From Sipunculus nudus (lineage: Eukaryota; Annelida; Sipuncula; Golfingiida; Sipunculidae): a DNA stretch of 64,000 nt. Below the pieces are notes generated by a model. It saw nothing but the letters and a program-made list of their open reading frames with translations. It did no database searches and was not told the origin of the DNA. The stretch is taken from the NCBI GenBank assembly GCA_026874595.1, contig CM049314.1:75032300-75096299 (forward strand), written 5' to 3'. Shown here in pieces: positions 1 through 11,950 of the stretch. Within the stretch, counting starts at the first letter, position 1. Each line of letters begins with the position of its first letter. The translations under genes and the position numbers were made by a program.

Positions 1-243
1 AATAAACCCGCTTGACCTTTTAATAAGTTTCTTATCTCTCCAACGACACCTACCATGTGTGTGAAATATTCCGTTATAACCCAATATAATCATATTTTGT
101 TCTGCATGTATATGAGATTTCTGCCTGCGGTCTGCCTGCTGACTTTATGCGGAGATACGGTTATAAAGCGAGGCGTGGACTTGCAGGGCGGTACTAAATT
201 TGGCTTGTGTCACGACTCAGTAAGGGGTCCTAACTGAGTCGTG
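1..243. other. No gene; strong hairpin at 211-243
   Basis: No convincing gene is visible here. Positions 211-221 (CACGACTCAGT) and 233-243 (ACTGAGTCGTG) are perfect inverted arms around an 11-base loop, just before the integrase remnant. The hairpin may belong to the retroelement or to a small insertion. Its role is unknown. Confidence 0.5.
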
Positions 244-299
244 TTTGTCACGGCTAGATACCTCAGGCGCTCAGAGATGGATACCTGTCCAAGATACAT

Positions 300-963
300 G
301 AAGGACATCTCGGGATCATGCGTTGCCAGCAAAGAACCAGATCTTCCGTATACTGACCAGGGATAAATAAGGATATCACAAACATGGTAGAACAATGCAA
401 AAAATCCCAAACCCATCAAGTATCACAACCCGAGGAGCCAATGGTGCCCATCACACCTGACTTCCCGATTTACCTTGGCATACCATTTGGACAGATCTTT
501 TTACCCTAGATGGAAAAGATTTCTTGATCATAGCTGATTATCACACAAAGTTCCTATTTATGGAGAAACTTGACAACAACACCACCAGCAAGGCTATAGC
601 AGAGAAGACAGGTTACATTTTCTCTATGTTTGGAATCCCAAACACAATAATTTCTGACAATGGACCACAATTTATAGCCAAAGCCTATCAGTCTCTCATC
701 CAAAACACAACATATTCCATACAACAAGCTCTCCACATCATCCAAAGTCTCATGGGTTTATTTAACGGATGATACACACAGCGAAAGCATTGATCAGAAA
801 GTCGCCTTCGGACTCAAACAAGGCATTTCTAGTATACAGAACCACACAACTTGGACCACAATTGCCTTCGCCAGCAGAATTAATGTTTGGTCGCAAACTT
901 CATGTGAACCTACAAATCTACACACAAACAGACAAACTGACAGAGATGAGTGGAGAAAAGTGA
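300..963 (+). pseudogene. Ty3/Gypsy integrase remnant (zinc-binding and core domains)
   Basis: This is a decayed retrotransposon integrase. Around 330-420 are frame-disrupted traces of the zinc-binding region. From 524 the frame shows the core domain: the first catalytic Asp in 'IIADYH' and the second in 'IISDNGPQF'. A frameshift near 705-730 moves the reading to the frame that ends at 963. In that frame the 'SPHHP...HG' stretch leads to a TAA stop at 763-765, exactly where the third catalytic residue (Glu) is expected. Downstream 'YRTTQLGPQ...PAELMFGRKL' is the usual Gypsy integrase block after the core. Gag, protease and RT are absent upstream, so this is the 3' part of an old, truncated copy. 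It cannot encode an active enzyme. Family assignment is secure; the clade is not. Confidence 0.85.
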
Positions 964-1390
964 ATATCGATACAATATGACCAGTCACGAGCTCCCAGAC
1001 CTAAGTATAAACCAGCCCGTTTTCTACCAGGATGTTGCTAGCAAGAGATGGTCTCCTGGCTACACCATAGGGTATGGCCCAGAAGCTAGGTCGTATACCA
1101 TTCGCTATCTCACCTCCGGCCGGTATCTCAGACCCAGATCTGTTACATTTGCTGAGGAATCATCCAGTGACTGTAGTCAAACTCCTGACATCGATGTTCA
1201 ACCAATGCCAAGTGTCGGTCATCCACCTAGGCCTGTTACTCTTAGTCCAGTACAGACCAACACCAGGCCAACGCCATCTAGTACAGGGAACACTCAAACT
1301 CCAACCAAATCCATTTTGAGGAATACATTAGAATCACGAAATCCTAAATCCCAGCAAAACACCAACCGCCAGACAGCCGTGATCAGTTGA
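950..1390 (+). pseudogene. Gypsy integrase C-terminal domain and tail
   Basis: The frame shifts once more near 950 and continues the integrase. Residues 16-60 ('DLSINQPVFYQDVASKRWSPGYT...GYGPEARSYTIRY') match the small SH3-like C-terminal domain of Gypsy integrases, which helps bind DNA. The remaining ~85 residues are rich in Pro, Ser and Thr and look like the variable tail of pol. The frame ends with TGA at 1388-1390. It is part of the same broken copy as the core domain upstream. Confidence 0.75.
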
Positions 1391-1960
1391 GTTTCCGGTC
1401 GGGTCATCGAACCACCTGAGCGTTATGAGAATTGATCACTTTATGTGTGCATGTATCTAAAGTGAATTATTTGTGCAAATAGATAAACATAATGTAGTGT
1501 TTTTATATGTTTGTAGTGACTTTAATGTCATGTGAAATATGTCCAAATACGTAGTATAATATTTTTAATATCCATACATGTTTGCTATTTAAATCAATCG
1601 GTATACATGTTTCTGAGTGTACACACAAGTAGAAATGATAATCTGCGATTTGTTAATGCGAAAGTTAAATGTGAAAGTTTTCAGTGTTCTGAATCTAAGC
1701 ATATAAGTACCAATCGTTAATTTCGGTCAGTTCACAAAGTTTCCATTTTCTTCACAAAAAGAAGGATGGCCTGTTTATACCAGTCTCAGATTAGTGTTTA
1801 AAAAGTTCCAACAGCTTACCGTCTGGTGCCGCCCCCTGGTGACCGTACTTGGTACTACGCCAATGTACATCTGGTCGAATAAACCAGTCATAGACATATC
1901 AGTCTTCTGGCTTCATTTACAACAACATAAGCAAATATAACACGTACACACGTGAAAATC
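1391..1960. other. Possible 3' LTR region of the Gypsy remnant
   Basis: The sequence follows directly after pol. An AATAAA-type signal lies at about 1879-1884 in a stretch that resembles the R-U5 part of an LTR and ends in CA-type sequence near 1924-1949. No matching 5' LTR is in the window, so the borders cannot be fixed. No coding sequence is seen. Confidence 0.3.
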
Positions 1961-3080
1961 GCTACAGGAACGATTTTCACCCATATACGTTCTGCATGAA
2001 TTCATGAGTTTGGTAAAATGACGTCACTGCAGCGTCTGATTTAGGAGACCTGCTGGATCCACTCCACCACCATTTATGGCATTATACTTCTCCCAGTTCA
2101 ATGGGTGTACGTACCATTATGACCGAGTTATCAAACAATTGCCTCCCGGTCAGGAAGGAGAACTAATACACCAACCTAATATATGAAACGTTAAAATATT
2201 AAATATCATCATCTTACATTTGAATTTCAGGGCTTGATTTTTTTTAAAGTCTGTTCAAAAGCTGTGTTCTGAAAACCTTTTACTATTCCTTGAGAAAATT
2301 GGTCCTATCGGGCACTAATAGGGTATAACATATCCAGACCTGTGTCGTATAAGGTCGTCAGCAGTGCATATATAGAAGTTTGTAATTCTAAAATAATAGC
2401 GGATTTTTCAGTTGGGCATAAAACTATCTGTGACACGAGAGTAAAATTTCTTAGGAGTGAAAACCATGAGAAATAAGAAGATAAGTATACATTGATCTTA
2501 AGGATCGGGAAAAGGGTCTTAATTGCTGAGAAAAGAAATTAAGCCATATCTCCCATTTATTCACTTTCCTAACACATACATACAACCAGACAAGAATCTC
2601 ATATTACAGGGTCATATTCATTTACCGAAAAAAAATCTGTTAACCGGAAATTCGTGTGACACAAGTAGGCCTGCAATGCGTAAATAACCTGCTAAATAGG
2701 CCTTTATTTATTAAAAACATTTATATTGCCTTCACAAATGTGTATGTCATTATATTGTATTTAATGCATTAAAAAAACTAAACTAATTTAATGTTCATGT
2801 TTATATACTGAAATATGCCAGCTGTTGTTGCAAAAATAGCTTTCATTTATAGTATAAAGCCACAAACTGTAATCTACTCTGAGCGTATTACATTTTGCGT
2901 GGAACAGCCCTATATGCTCATCCAAATGCTTGTATAAGGTTTAAGCTGTCACATCTCATCCTACCGATTTTTAAGAAAATACTTTTCCTACTCAATACTG
3001 ACATATCGAGTTATACCAGTATGCATATATCAAAGGATATGAAGGAGGAAGAAAAACAATAACTAAAACAACCCAACACA
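1961..3080. other. Unassigned AT-rich sequence
   Basis: I see no gene and no recognisable repeat here. Only short ORFs with random-looking composition are present. Confidence 0.5.
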
Positions 3081-3089
3081 AGAAAAAAA

Positions 3090-3260
3090 ATTTTTCCGGG
3101 TCCGGATGCGTGGTTTCGGGTTTTCTTCACTGCTCACGTGACACGCGGGACTTCAACTTCCCTCCCGCTAAAATGGAACATGTCAGCCGAGGGAACGAGC
3201 CATGAAAGACGTCCTGGTGTTTTGTCGGTATTTAGAGCACATTTTTTCATCAGTGTAACT
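3090..3260 (+). promoter_or_regulatory. Candidate promoter or non-coding first exon
   Basis: This is a locally GC-richer island in AT-rich DNA, with a CACGTG E-box (about 3135) and several CpGs. Two short upstream-type ORFs follow, starting at the ATG in 'AAAATGG' and at the ATG near 3203. A possible splice donor TCG|GTATTT lies near 3226. The host gene's first coding exon at 16525 begins with an AG acceptor, so it needs a non-coding exon upstream, and this is one candidate. The link is inference; the island near 7930-8400 is an alternative. Confidence 0.3.
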
Positions 3261-4069
3261 TCTTCATGCTAGATTTGTTTTCTAGCCCGTTGTTAGGAGT
3301 ACCTTTACTGTAACATTATTCTTCCGTTCCTGTTAAGAATACATGATTATCCCCCACCGGGGGGTATAGTACTGTGTACTATAGTTATAAGCCAGCCAAT
3401 CCCAAACTATTAAAGTATTATTTCCTTTTAAAAACTGTTAACAAATTAAAATATAATTAAACCCATCAGGAAGCATAAATAAATATGCAATTTAGAATTG
3501 TAAATTCTTATAGTCCATTTCACCACCTGCTGTCCACCTGTTTTTTGTAGATGATTTACATAAAAGTTTATATTTTTCAATATTTTCCATGTAAACAACA
3601 TATGGAAGTGACAACCTTATATGGCAGTTAAGAATTTTACAATAAATCACTCGTTCATGTTTCACAACATTTTAGTCTCTTTATCATGATCTGGCAGATA
3701 TTGTGTGTGTCCTCTATAAGTAGTCATCTTTGTTTTAGCTGGTTATATTTTTTAGAGTGTTTACATGAGATCATCCAATCAGCAGCTGTCAGTTGAGGCT
3801 GTTTTTGCATGTGACCAATGACCTTGACCGCCATAAGTGGGTCTGATATGTTGTAAAATATAGACTGATTTCTCATATTTTCAGAAAATTCTGTCACTCA
3901 AATATGGCATAAGGTAGGAATTTAGTTACCTAGTTGAAAATTTGGTTCTGTAATCCTCTCCTCTACACTATAATTGTTTCCCTTGAAATATACCAAATAA
4001 AAATTTTCATGGCAAAAAACAGGTGGACATGAGGGGATGAAACGGACTATAATCAAGATTTTAATTTTT
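3261..4069. repeat. Unassigned, with dispersed repeat F at 3775-3885
   Basis: No gene is seen. The segment 3775-3885 (AATCAG-AGCTGTCA...TGTGACCA-TGACCTTGACC...GTTGTAAAA) recurs in diverged form at about 10130-10235, so it is an old dispersed repeat. A short inverted repeat (TATAGTAC/GTACTATA) sits at about 3366-3384. Confidence 0.5.
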
Positions 4070-6065
4070 AGCTTAGGTGACTGTAACTTATAAGTCATCT
4101 GAGCTATAGTCGTGGTCCTTTGTCCGTCGTCCGGCCGTTAACAGGGCTCGTTTTTGAAACCGTTAGACTTATGTCAGTTATGAGTCCAAAATTTGGCACA
4201 CAGTAAGATGTCCCAAAATCTCCTACCTTACCAAAAAATGGGTCACTAGGACTTCAAAATATTAAGGAAAAAACCTCCGTTTTCCATAAAAAAGCTATTG
4301 TAACATTTCAAGGCTGCCTAATATCGAAACCACCGGTCTGCTTTTGGTTATATTTAGTATTCACATTCTTTTATACATTTTCTATTAACATACCAAAAAT
4401 TAGGTCAGTATTGAGTATTGTTTTGAAGTTATGGGTCCAAATATAATGCAATTTTTAAAATATCAGGAAATATATTTACTCACTTAACATGAGAATTGCT
4501 GAAGCTGGAGACTTTTCAGGGATATAACTTTATTAAATCAAGATTCAATTGTTAACCCAAAATAAGATCTGAATTTTGTAAAGTTTTAAGCATAAATAAA
4601 TAATCAATACCTTAAATTTTGTCCAACTTTGGCTACAGCACATTTTTTCCCTGTAGGCACTTGATTTAATTTTCACAATATATATACATAAGGATTTAAT
4701 CTTTTAAAATCTGAAATTTCAAAGGAATTGATTGAAAAGAAAAGCTTTTATTCAAGCTGTTATTCACCATGTCAAGTGTTGTTTACATCAGGCCCACCTT
4801 GTAGTGCAGCCTTCACTTTTATTATGTTACCCTCTCCAGGCAGCTTGCCTTGGCTCAGCTTGGCCACTACTAGCAAGCTTCCCATCTGCCATGCACCCCC
4901 CCCCCCCCCCCCCCCCCAGCTGGTGCTTTAACTAGATGAATGTTATAATTTTCTGTCTTTGATTCATTCTTATTCTAGGCTGTGCTACATTTTAGATTAT
5001 GTATTGTACCACCAGGGTTACAATGATTAAAGTGCACATTTAATTGTGTCCATAAAGTGTTATATGAAAGTGTGAATGTTCATCAGATAAGTAATTCTTT
5101 ACTTCAGAAGAGTAAAAAATTCACCAGGTGTGAAATTGACTATTAATTCCAGTAAAAAAATATAGCTGAGATAGTAATTAGCACAATGATGATGTCTGTC
5201 CCTCATTCAACTAACAGTGTGTATACTTTAATTGTGTCCATAAAGTGCTATATGAAAGTGTGAATGTTCATCAGATAAGTAATTCTTTACTTCAGAAGAG
5301 TAAAAACTTCACCAGGTGTGAAATTGACTATTAATTCCAGTAAAAAAAATATAGCTGAGATAGTAATTAGCACAATGATGATGTTTGTCCCTCATTCAAC
5401 TAACAGTGTGTATACTTTATTTGAAAAGATGGTTTTATTTTATCAGATTTACTTAATCTTTTATTTCAGTGAATAAAATTAAGCATGTACTGAAGCCCCT
5501 ATGTACAAAACTTTTTAATAGTGATTCTAGGATTAATCTTGAAGATGCCATGTTGTGGCATTATTTTCCTTTAAATTCAGTTTGAACATTTGTGATTTAA
5601 AAATAATAAAATATATGTTATGCATAACATGACCCAACATGAGCTACACTCTGGATAAATAATGATTGCAACTTAGAATTCTGATATTTTAACTTATATT
5701 TTCAGATTTTTTTTATTACAAATTTACAAAACTAGTAAAAAAATGAATCTGATAAAAACTGTTAATGGAAAAAAGTGGATATGCTGAAAAAAATAGGCTT
5801 AAACATGAACTTAAATGTATTATACCCTTGAAAGTGAAATAAGGGTATTAGTCCATTCTGTCCACTTGCCTATCCATATGTAAATTTTTCACATGCCATG
5901 CTGAACGTTTATTTTATATATACTTACATGATTCGAACTAGGATTGATATATGCACATTTAGAATTCATACAGTCATTTCAAACTTGGTAGGACCAGGGA
6001 CTCTAGTACAACAATGTAAAATGATAATTATGTAATAAGGTTCCACCTGCTGTCCATGAATTTTT
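4070..6065 (+). mobile_element. Family A non-autonomous element, copy 1
   Basis: The left end (AGCTtAGgTGACTgtaa...GTCATCTGAGCTATAG) matches the copies at 6066 and 16876. The interior includes the shared 'ACCATGTCAAGTGTTGTTTACATC' block, a 22-base C run (4896-4917), and the block ending in 'GATTAAAGTGCACATTTAA'. No transposase is encoded. The usual right end (CAGCTGAGCG...GACCCATGGGTCCCTTG) is missing, and copy 2 begins directly after. Terminal hairpin and lack of coding capacity suggest a Helitron/Helentron-related family, by inference. Confidence 0.65.
5040..5410. repeat. ~180-bp tandem duplication inside family A
   Basis: The block starting 'TTAATTGTGTCCATAAAGTG' near 5040 recurs almost unchanged from about 5229 up to 'CAACTAACAGTGTGTATACTTTA'. 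The two copies differ by only a few bases, so the duplication is much younger than the element around it. Confidence 0.8.
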
Positions 6066-7620
6066 AGCTCAGCTGACTATAAATCATCTGAGCTATAGTC
6101 ATGGTCCATTGTCAGTCGTCTGTCTGTCTGTTCGTCCGTTCATCGTTGTGGCACATTTGAAACCGTAAGACCTAGGAATCGAAATTTCGGCATAATGTTA
6201 GATGTCCCCAAGATCTCCTACCAAGCCAAAAACTGGGTCTTTGCAACTTCGTTCCTTTGAGAATTTAAGGAAAAACCTCAATTTTTTATTAAAAACCTAT
6301 TTTCACACTTCAGGACTGCCTAATATCATAACCACTCATCTGTTTTTCCACATATTTACCATAATTATTCCTCTATATAGTTCCTATGTATATGCCAGAA
6401 ATTATGTCTGTATTATATAATTTTAAAAAGTTATGGGCCCAAACATAATGCATTGTTTAAAAAATCAGGAAAGATATTTGATCACTTAACACAAAACATG
6501 TAAAGGCTATAAACTTTTTTTCCAGTAATATAACTTTAATTAATCAAAATTAAATTGTATACCCAAAATTAGATCAAAATCTTTGAAATATTTTTAAAAT
6601 ATTAACAGAATTAAAAATTTGGTACCTTAAATTTTGCCCAACTTTGACCATGGCACGTTTTTTTCCTGTAACTGATGTGGATTTAATTTTCACAGCATGT
6701 TTTTGTTAGCATTTTGTCTGTTATTACCAAAAATTTGAAACCAGTTGATCAAAAACTGTAGATTTTATTCAAGTTTTTCAAGCACCATGTAACATATTGT
6801 TTACATCAAGCTAGTGTCATGCAGTTTGCAAGAGCTCAGCTCCCCAGCATCTGCTCTCAGTTCCTAAAATTTCGAATACAATTAGATGTCTCAAAAATCC
6901 CCTACCATGCCAAGAATTTGGTCACTAGGACTTAATACCTTCAAGATATTAATGAAAAACTTCATTTTTCCATTAAAACCCCATTGTTACACTTCAAGAC
7001 TGCCTAATATCAAAACCACTGATCAGACTTTAATCATGTATAATATACATATTTTTCATATTTTTTTATACATTCTCTATGCACATGCCAGAAATGATGT
7101 CAGTATTGCATAATTGTATTTAAGTTATGGGCCCAAACATAATGCACTTTGTAAAAAATCAAGAAATATATTTACTCCCTTAACAAGAGGATTGCTGAAG
7201 CTTGAGATTTTTTGTCAGGGATGTAACATTATTTAATCAAGATTCAATTGAATACCCAAAATTAGTTCTGAATTTTTCAAATTTTATAAGTTATAAGTAT
7301 AAATATAAAATAAGTACCTTAAATTTTGCCCAGCTTTGTTTCCTGCGAGCACTGTTGATATAATTTTCATATCATGCAGTCATAAGAATTTAAGCTTTTT
7401 AGTTTAAAAAGCTGAAAGAAATTGGTCAAAAATTGTAGCTTTTATTAATGTTTTTATGAGACTGTGTCAGACCTTGGCTCTCTGTAGCCCCTCTTGAGTC
7501 ACCTGTATGTTGACCTTGTTGAACTTTCAGCAAATTATGCATGCTTGAGGAGAGGCATAAACTGGGGCAGCCGATAATATTAATCTTGATTCCTACTGTG
7601 TCTAGTGTGTACATTGATGT
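6066..7620 (+). mobile_element. Family A copies 2 and 3 (partial)
   Basis: A fresh left end at 6066 (AGCTCAGCTGACTATAAaTCATCTGAGCTATAGTCATGGTCC) starts copy 2. Interior blocks seen at 6180-6840 recur at 6870-7440 ('CCTACCA-GCCAA-AA-T-GGTC', 'AACTTTAATTAATCAA', 'TTAAATTTTGCCCA'), so this is a tandem or partial second copy. No right terminus is visible. No coding sequence. Confidence 0.6.
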
Positions 7621-8406
7621 GAAATTAGTCCAAAATGAATATATTACATTTTTTTAATATAAATAAAAGCCATAAAACCAGGTACTTATGATCATTATTT
7701 AAATATACAATTACTCTGCCCCAAGCAGATAATAATTTTATGCTCGCCACATTATCAGTGTTTTGTGTGTTCACTGGTGTTGGGCGCCAATAAAAGGTAA
7801 TGATACTGGGGGGGGGGGGGGGGGGCAATACTAGTATATACACAAATATTTAAAGCCCAAGACCAGCCTAGTTGAAAAAGAAGGTAATGATAACCAAAAT
7901 CAGAGTTAAAAACTGTCCCGACAAAAAGTGAGAATACTTGGAGGGCGGACATCGTTGTTTTTAGTACGGCGGCGCTGGGCGATAATCAAGGTAACACTTT
8001 GTTCTGGGAAATCTGGTACTCTTAACGTATGGAAACCCATAGCCAGCAGCATGAGGACCTTGCTAAATAAGCAGATTCATTTGAAACAAGTAGTAGTTAA
8101 TTTTTATCTGCAGCATAACCAGTTCATGAAAAGCGGAATTAACTAGGAGAGGACGAATATCCAATATGGCGGCACTATTTACAAGAGCCAGGGCGGAAGT
8201 TCAAGATCGCTAGATTTTGAAAAATGATTACAGAAGACCTCAATTTGACAAGAAGGGTCACGATTAGTAAATATATGTTACATACATCCCCATCTGTATT
8301 CTAACTGGACTAAAAACTCCATTAAATATTATATTAAGAAAGATTTGGGGCGACCATAATGCACTGCAAACCGGAAATAAGTACCGGCCAATAGTAGTCC
8401 AGGTCA
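7621..8406. promoter_or_regulatory. Unassigned, with promoter-like motifs
   Basis: There is an 18-base G run at 7808-7825. GC-richer DNA at 7930-8210 contains a YY1-like motif (CCAATATGGCGGC at 8160-8172) and another GGCGGCG block near 7968. An ETS-like ACCGGAAAT and a GGCCAAT box lie at 8370-8395. Together these resemble a metazoan promoter, but no clear downstream gene is found except the weak ORF at 8407. The reading is tentative. Confidence 0.3.
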
Positions 8407-8772
8407 TTGTTTGAGAAGACATGCCCGCGCTGGGAAAAGATCACTCGTCAACCAGGACTTGGCAAACCATCTACCACTAGTACCAGGAGAAACGACGGAA
8501 TTAATTCATCTGTCAGGAAAAACGACAACCAGCAACGTACTATCTGGAAGAAAAAACCACCACCACCCCCTTCGCCACCGACTCGAGCACTCAGTGTTCT
8601 ACTTGTTAATGTTAAAATTTTAAAGTTTATTGTTTCTAAACAGTATATTTGTGGAGGTGTAAACTGTTTACTTTTACTACTGCTAGTACTATTTTTACTT
8701 TTATTACGACCTATACGGTATAGAATTTTGTATATTCTGGATTCTCAACATCGTTTGGTGAAAACTGAATAA
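8407..8772 (+). CDS. Uncertain short ORF of 121 codons
   Basis: I do not recognise this protein. It has a basic, polar first half with a PPPPPSPP stretch near residues 50-58, then a Leu-rich hydrophobic segment around residues 85-102 that could span a membrane. An AATAAA lies at its end (about 8769), and ETS and CCAAT-like motifs lie just upstream. A second frame is also open over 8411-8623, which weakens the coding case. It may be a small gene, an exon or chance. Confidence 0.2.
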   Translation: MFEKTCPRWEKITRQPGLGKPSTTSTRRNDGINSSVRKNDNQQRTIWKKKPPPPPSPPTRALSVLLVNVKILKFIVSKQYICGGVNCLLLLLLVLFLLLLRPIRYRILYILDSQHRLVKTE

Positions 8773-9080
8773 ATACCAGACATTGTGCAAATACTTTGCA
8801 ATTGTATTTAAACACGAATATGAATATGTACTCCATTATAAAATTTCTTTCATAAGAATAGTAATTCAGGTAAAAATGCAAGTATATGAATACCAGTGCA
8901 AATACTTTCAAAATATATTCATGAATGCATTCATGAATATATTCTTTAATATTAATTTAATAATCATTTCAGTTATATTTTATTTTAAAATATCATACGC
9001 TTTTCTTATTATTTTTAATAAAAATTATATTTGGGACAATATTTGTAATTTTTTTTAATAAATAGTTAAACTCATATTAT
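8773..9080. other. Unassigned AT-rich sequence
   Basis: Very AT-rich sequence with a short palindromic run ATTCATGAATGCATTCATGAAT at 8918-8939. No gene is seen. Confidence 0.5.
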
Positions 9081-9089
9081 ATATTCTGC

Positions 9090-9333
9090 TTTGAGGTTTT
9101 ATGGCCAAGTCAAAATCTGTGTGACAATCCCACTCCATTTGTGTATTAAATAAATGAAATTAATCCTCTTCCCTCTCTCCAAAGGTACTATCAAAATCAT
9201 ACATAAGCTAAACAACAACAACTCATAATACAGCTTATTTTTATTACCACATAAAACCAGCATGTGCCTCATTTCTAAATCATATTTTTTTATCATATAT
9301 AACAGCTGAGCGCCGTGACCCATAGGTCCCTTG
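9090..9333 (+). mobile_element. Family A right-end fragment
   Basis: Positions 9304-9333 (CAGCTGAGCGCCGTGACCCAtaGGTCCCTTG) match the right terminus of family A seen at 15774, 17698 and 21159. The left border is unclear. No coding capacity. Confidence 0.6.
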
Positions 9334-10278
9334 TCATCTATTCTATATGTATTCATGTCAGTTCTGTTGCAGAAACAAGCTGGGTTTCTCCCTATGAGTG
9401 TGCCATATTCATTGTAAATTATAATGAGTAATCATCAGGTTTTAAGTGAACGCAAGGTTTAGGAGGTTAATTTTAGTGAATTTCGCATGGTATTTAATAA
9501 ATTTTAAATTAATTTCCAACCTCAATATGAAACACATTTATTTGGGTTGTTACAGTAATTTAAGAGGATTGGTGGCCGCTTTGTTTGGTCACTGGTAGTA
9601 TGTTTTATCAACCTGGCTACTCGCGCGGTGTCATACGCTGTGTTTCAAAGCACTGGTTGACTTATGACGCCATGCCAGAGCCGCTTGTACATTTCAGTCA
9701 CACTCCAGGAGATGACATGCTGGACATGTACATTTCGAACATGTATATTTCACTTTAAACAGTTGGGACAGGTGGCTTGATGTTTGCTGGCAGGTTCACG
9801 GCAAAATGCCAATGTCCCTGACATTTGTAACATATCTCTAGGCTGGGGAATGGTCAGTTGTATATTTTGTGACCTATAGTCTGTTCCACAAATGGGTTCC
9901 CATTGAAATTTTGCAATTATTCTCTTAAACTCAAATATTATCACATAGTCTGATCTTAAAGCTGATCAGGGACTGTGAATGGCCTGATATGAGATGTAAA
10001 ACCTCATAAAAAAAACCAATATTTATATTTTGCAACCCTCTAGTTCTTCTCAATTTTGTGGCCAAGTGACATGGCCTCTGCCATAGGTTGCAGACAAATG
10101 AATATTTATGACCAGTTATTAGTCAATCAGGAGCTGTCAATTGCAGTTGTTTGAGCATGTGACCAGTGACCTTGACCTTCATGAATTTGGTTGAGGTGTT
10201 GTAAAAAAAAGTCTGTTTTCTCAGATATCAATTTAATTGCATTGCTTTAATATTTTGCCAGGTATGATTATAATTTAA
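9334..10278. other. Unassigned, with repeat F at ~10130-10235
   Basis: No gene is supported. A diverged second copy of repeat F (TCAATCAGGAGCTGTCAATTG...GTGACCTTGACC) lies near the right end. The piece 9580-9950 is slightly richer in GC, but its ORFs are short and unrecognised. Confidence 0.5.
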
Positions 10279-10399
10279 CTAGAATACGGGTAGTCGACAA
10301 GCGACTACTTGTATCCGCCTAAATCAGAGTGGAACGGGTGAAGTGTTGCATATCAGCATGGATGTCTGCAGCCAAATTGTGTATGTAGGTTGCGCTACC

Positions 10400-11755
10400 T
10401 ACCAAAAAATCCAGAAAGCCGTCCAAGTTGTATACATATGCAAAATTTAAGGCAGATAAGTCAAACCACTATATTGTATATGAGTGATTTTTGCCCTTGG
10501 CAGACAAACAGATGGACGCTGTGCAAAAAAGGGTTGCAGGTGGCGCCACCAGTTTAGCGTATGATAAAGAGCTTTGTGAGAACTATACACATGCAAAATT
10601 TTGGCCCAATCGGTCAAACGGTTCCCTAGATATGAGCTTGGATGTCTGCAGCGTAAACTTGATTGTAGGTGGCGCCACCTGTCATAAAATCAGAAAAGCT
10701 ATCCAGGATGTATAAGCATGCAGAATTTCAGGTGAATTAGTCAAACCACTGCAGAGATATGAGTGATTTTAACCGAAAGCAGACGAACAGCTGGACACTG
10801 TGCAAACATGGTTGCAGGTGGCGCCACCATTTTTTGTGTATGTTATAAAGCTCTCTAAGGGCTACATTTGTGCAAAAAAATTTTCCTGATCGGTCAAACG
10901 GTTCCTGAGATATGAGCTTGGATGTCTGCAGCGTAAACGTGAATGTAGGTGGCGCCACCTGTCATAAAATCAGAAAAGCTATCCAGGATGTATACGCATG
11001 CCAAATTTCAGGTGAATTAGTCAAGTTACTGCAGAGATATGAGTGATTTTAACCCAAGGCAGACAAACAGATGGACACTGTGCAAACATGGTTGCAGGTA
11101 GCGGCACCATTTTTGGTGTATGTTATAAAGCTCTCCAAGGGCTACATTTGTGCAAAAGAATTTTCCTGATCGGTCAAACGGTTCCCGAGATATGAGCTTG
11201 GATGTCTGCAGCGTAAACGTGAATGTAGGTGGCGCCACCTGTCATAAAATCAGATAAGCTATCCAGGATGTATACGCATGCCAAATTTCAGGTGAATTAG
11301 TCAAGTCACTGCAGCGATATGAGTGATTTTAACCCAAGGCAGACGAACAGATGGACACTGTGCAAACATGGTTGCAGGTGGCGCCACCATTTTTGGTGTA
11401 TGTTATAAATCTCTCCAAGGGCTACATTTGTGCAAAAGAATTTTCCTGATCGGTCAAACGGTTCCAGAGATATGAGCTTGGATGTCTGCAGCGTAAACGT
11501 GAATGTAGGTGGCGCCACCTGTCATAAAATCAGAAAAGCTATCCAGGATGTTTGCGCATGCCGAATTTCAGGTGAATTAGTCAAGTCACTGCAGAGATAT
11601 GAGTGATTTTAACCCAAGGCAGACGAACAGATGGACACTGTGCAAACATGGTTGCAGGTGGCGCCACCATTTTTGGTGTATGTTATAAAGCTCTCCGAGG
11701 GCTACATTTGTGCAAAAAAATTTTCCTGATCGGTCAAACGGTTCCCGAGATATGT
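10400..11755. repeat. 280-bp tandem repeats in family B
   Basis: The perfect 14-bp palindrome AGGTGGCGCCACCT occurs at 10667, 10947, 11227 and 11507, exactly 280 bp apart. A second GGTGGCGCCACC-type site recurs with the same period at about 10537, 10817, 11097 (mutated), 11377 and 11657. This gives about 4.8 units of high similarity. Confidence 0.9.
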
Positions 11756-11920
11756 GGGTTTATGTGTGGAAACAGACGCACAAACGGACGCAGAGCCCAG
11801 AGGAAAGGTCAGAGGTCAAAACAAAATCGGGGCGCAGCAGTTCACATGTGACCCGAACATAATCCCGGGTTTCGGAAAATTCCACCCAGCTGTTACGGAG
11901 GAGTTCTCCGGACACCTACG

Positions 11921-11950
11921 CGGCGGCCGCGGCGGCGGCGGCGGCGGCGG
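11921..11950. repeat. GGC trinucleotide microsatellite
   Basis: An imperfect (CGG)n tract of 30 bases lies near the 5' side of family B (minus-strand sense). The same place in copy 2 (13907-13927) has a shorter CCG-type stretch, so the tract belongs to the element. Confidence 0.85.

Noticed and set aside
4728-4935. Two overlapping short ORFs ending in poly-proline
   Set aside because: They run through a 22-base C run inside a family A element; the proline tail is a homopolymer artefact.
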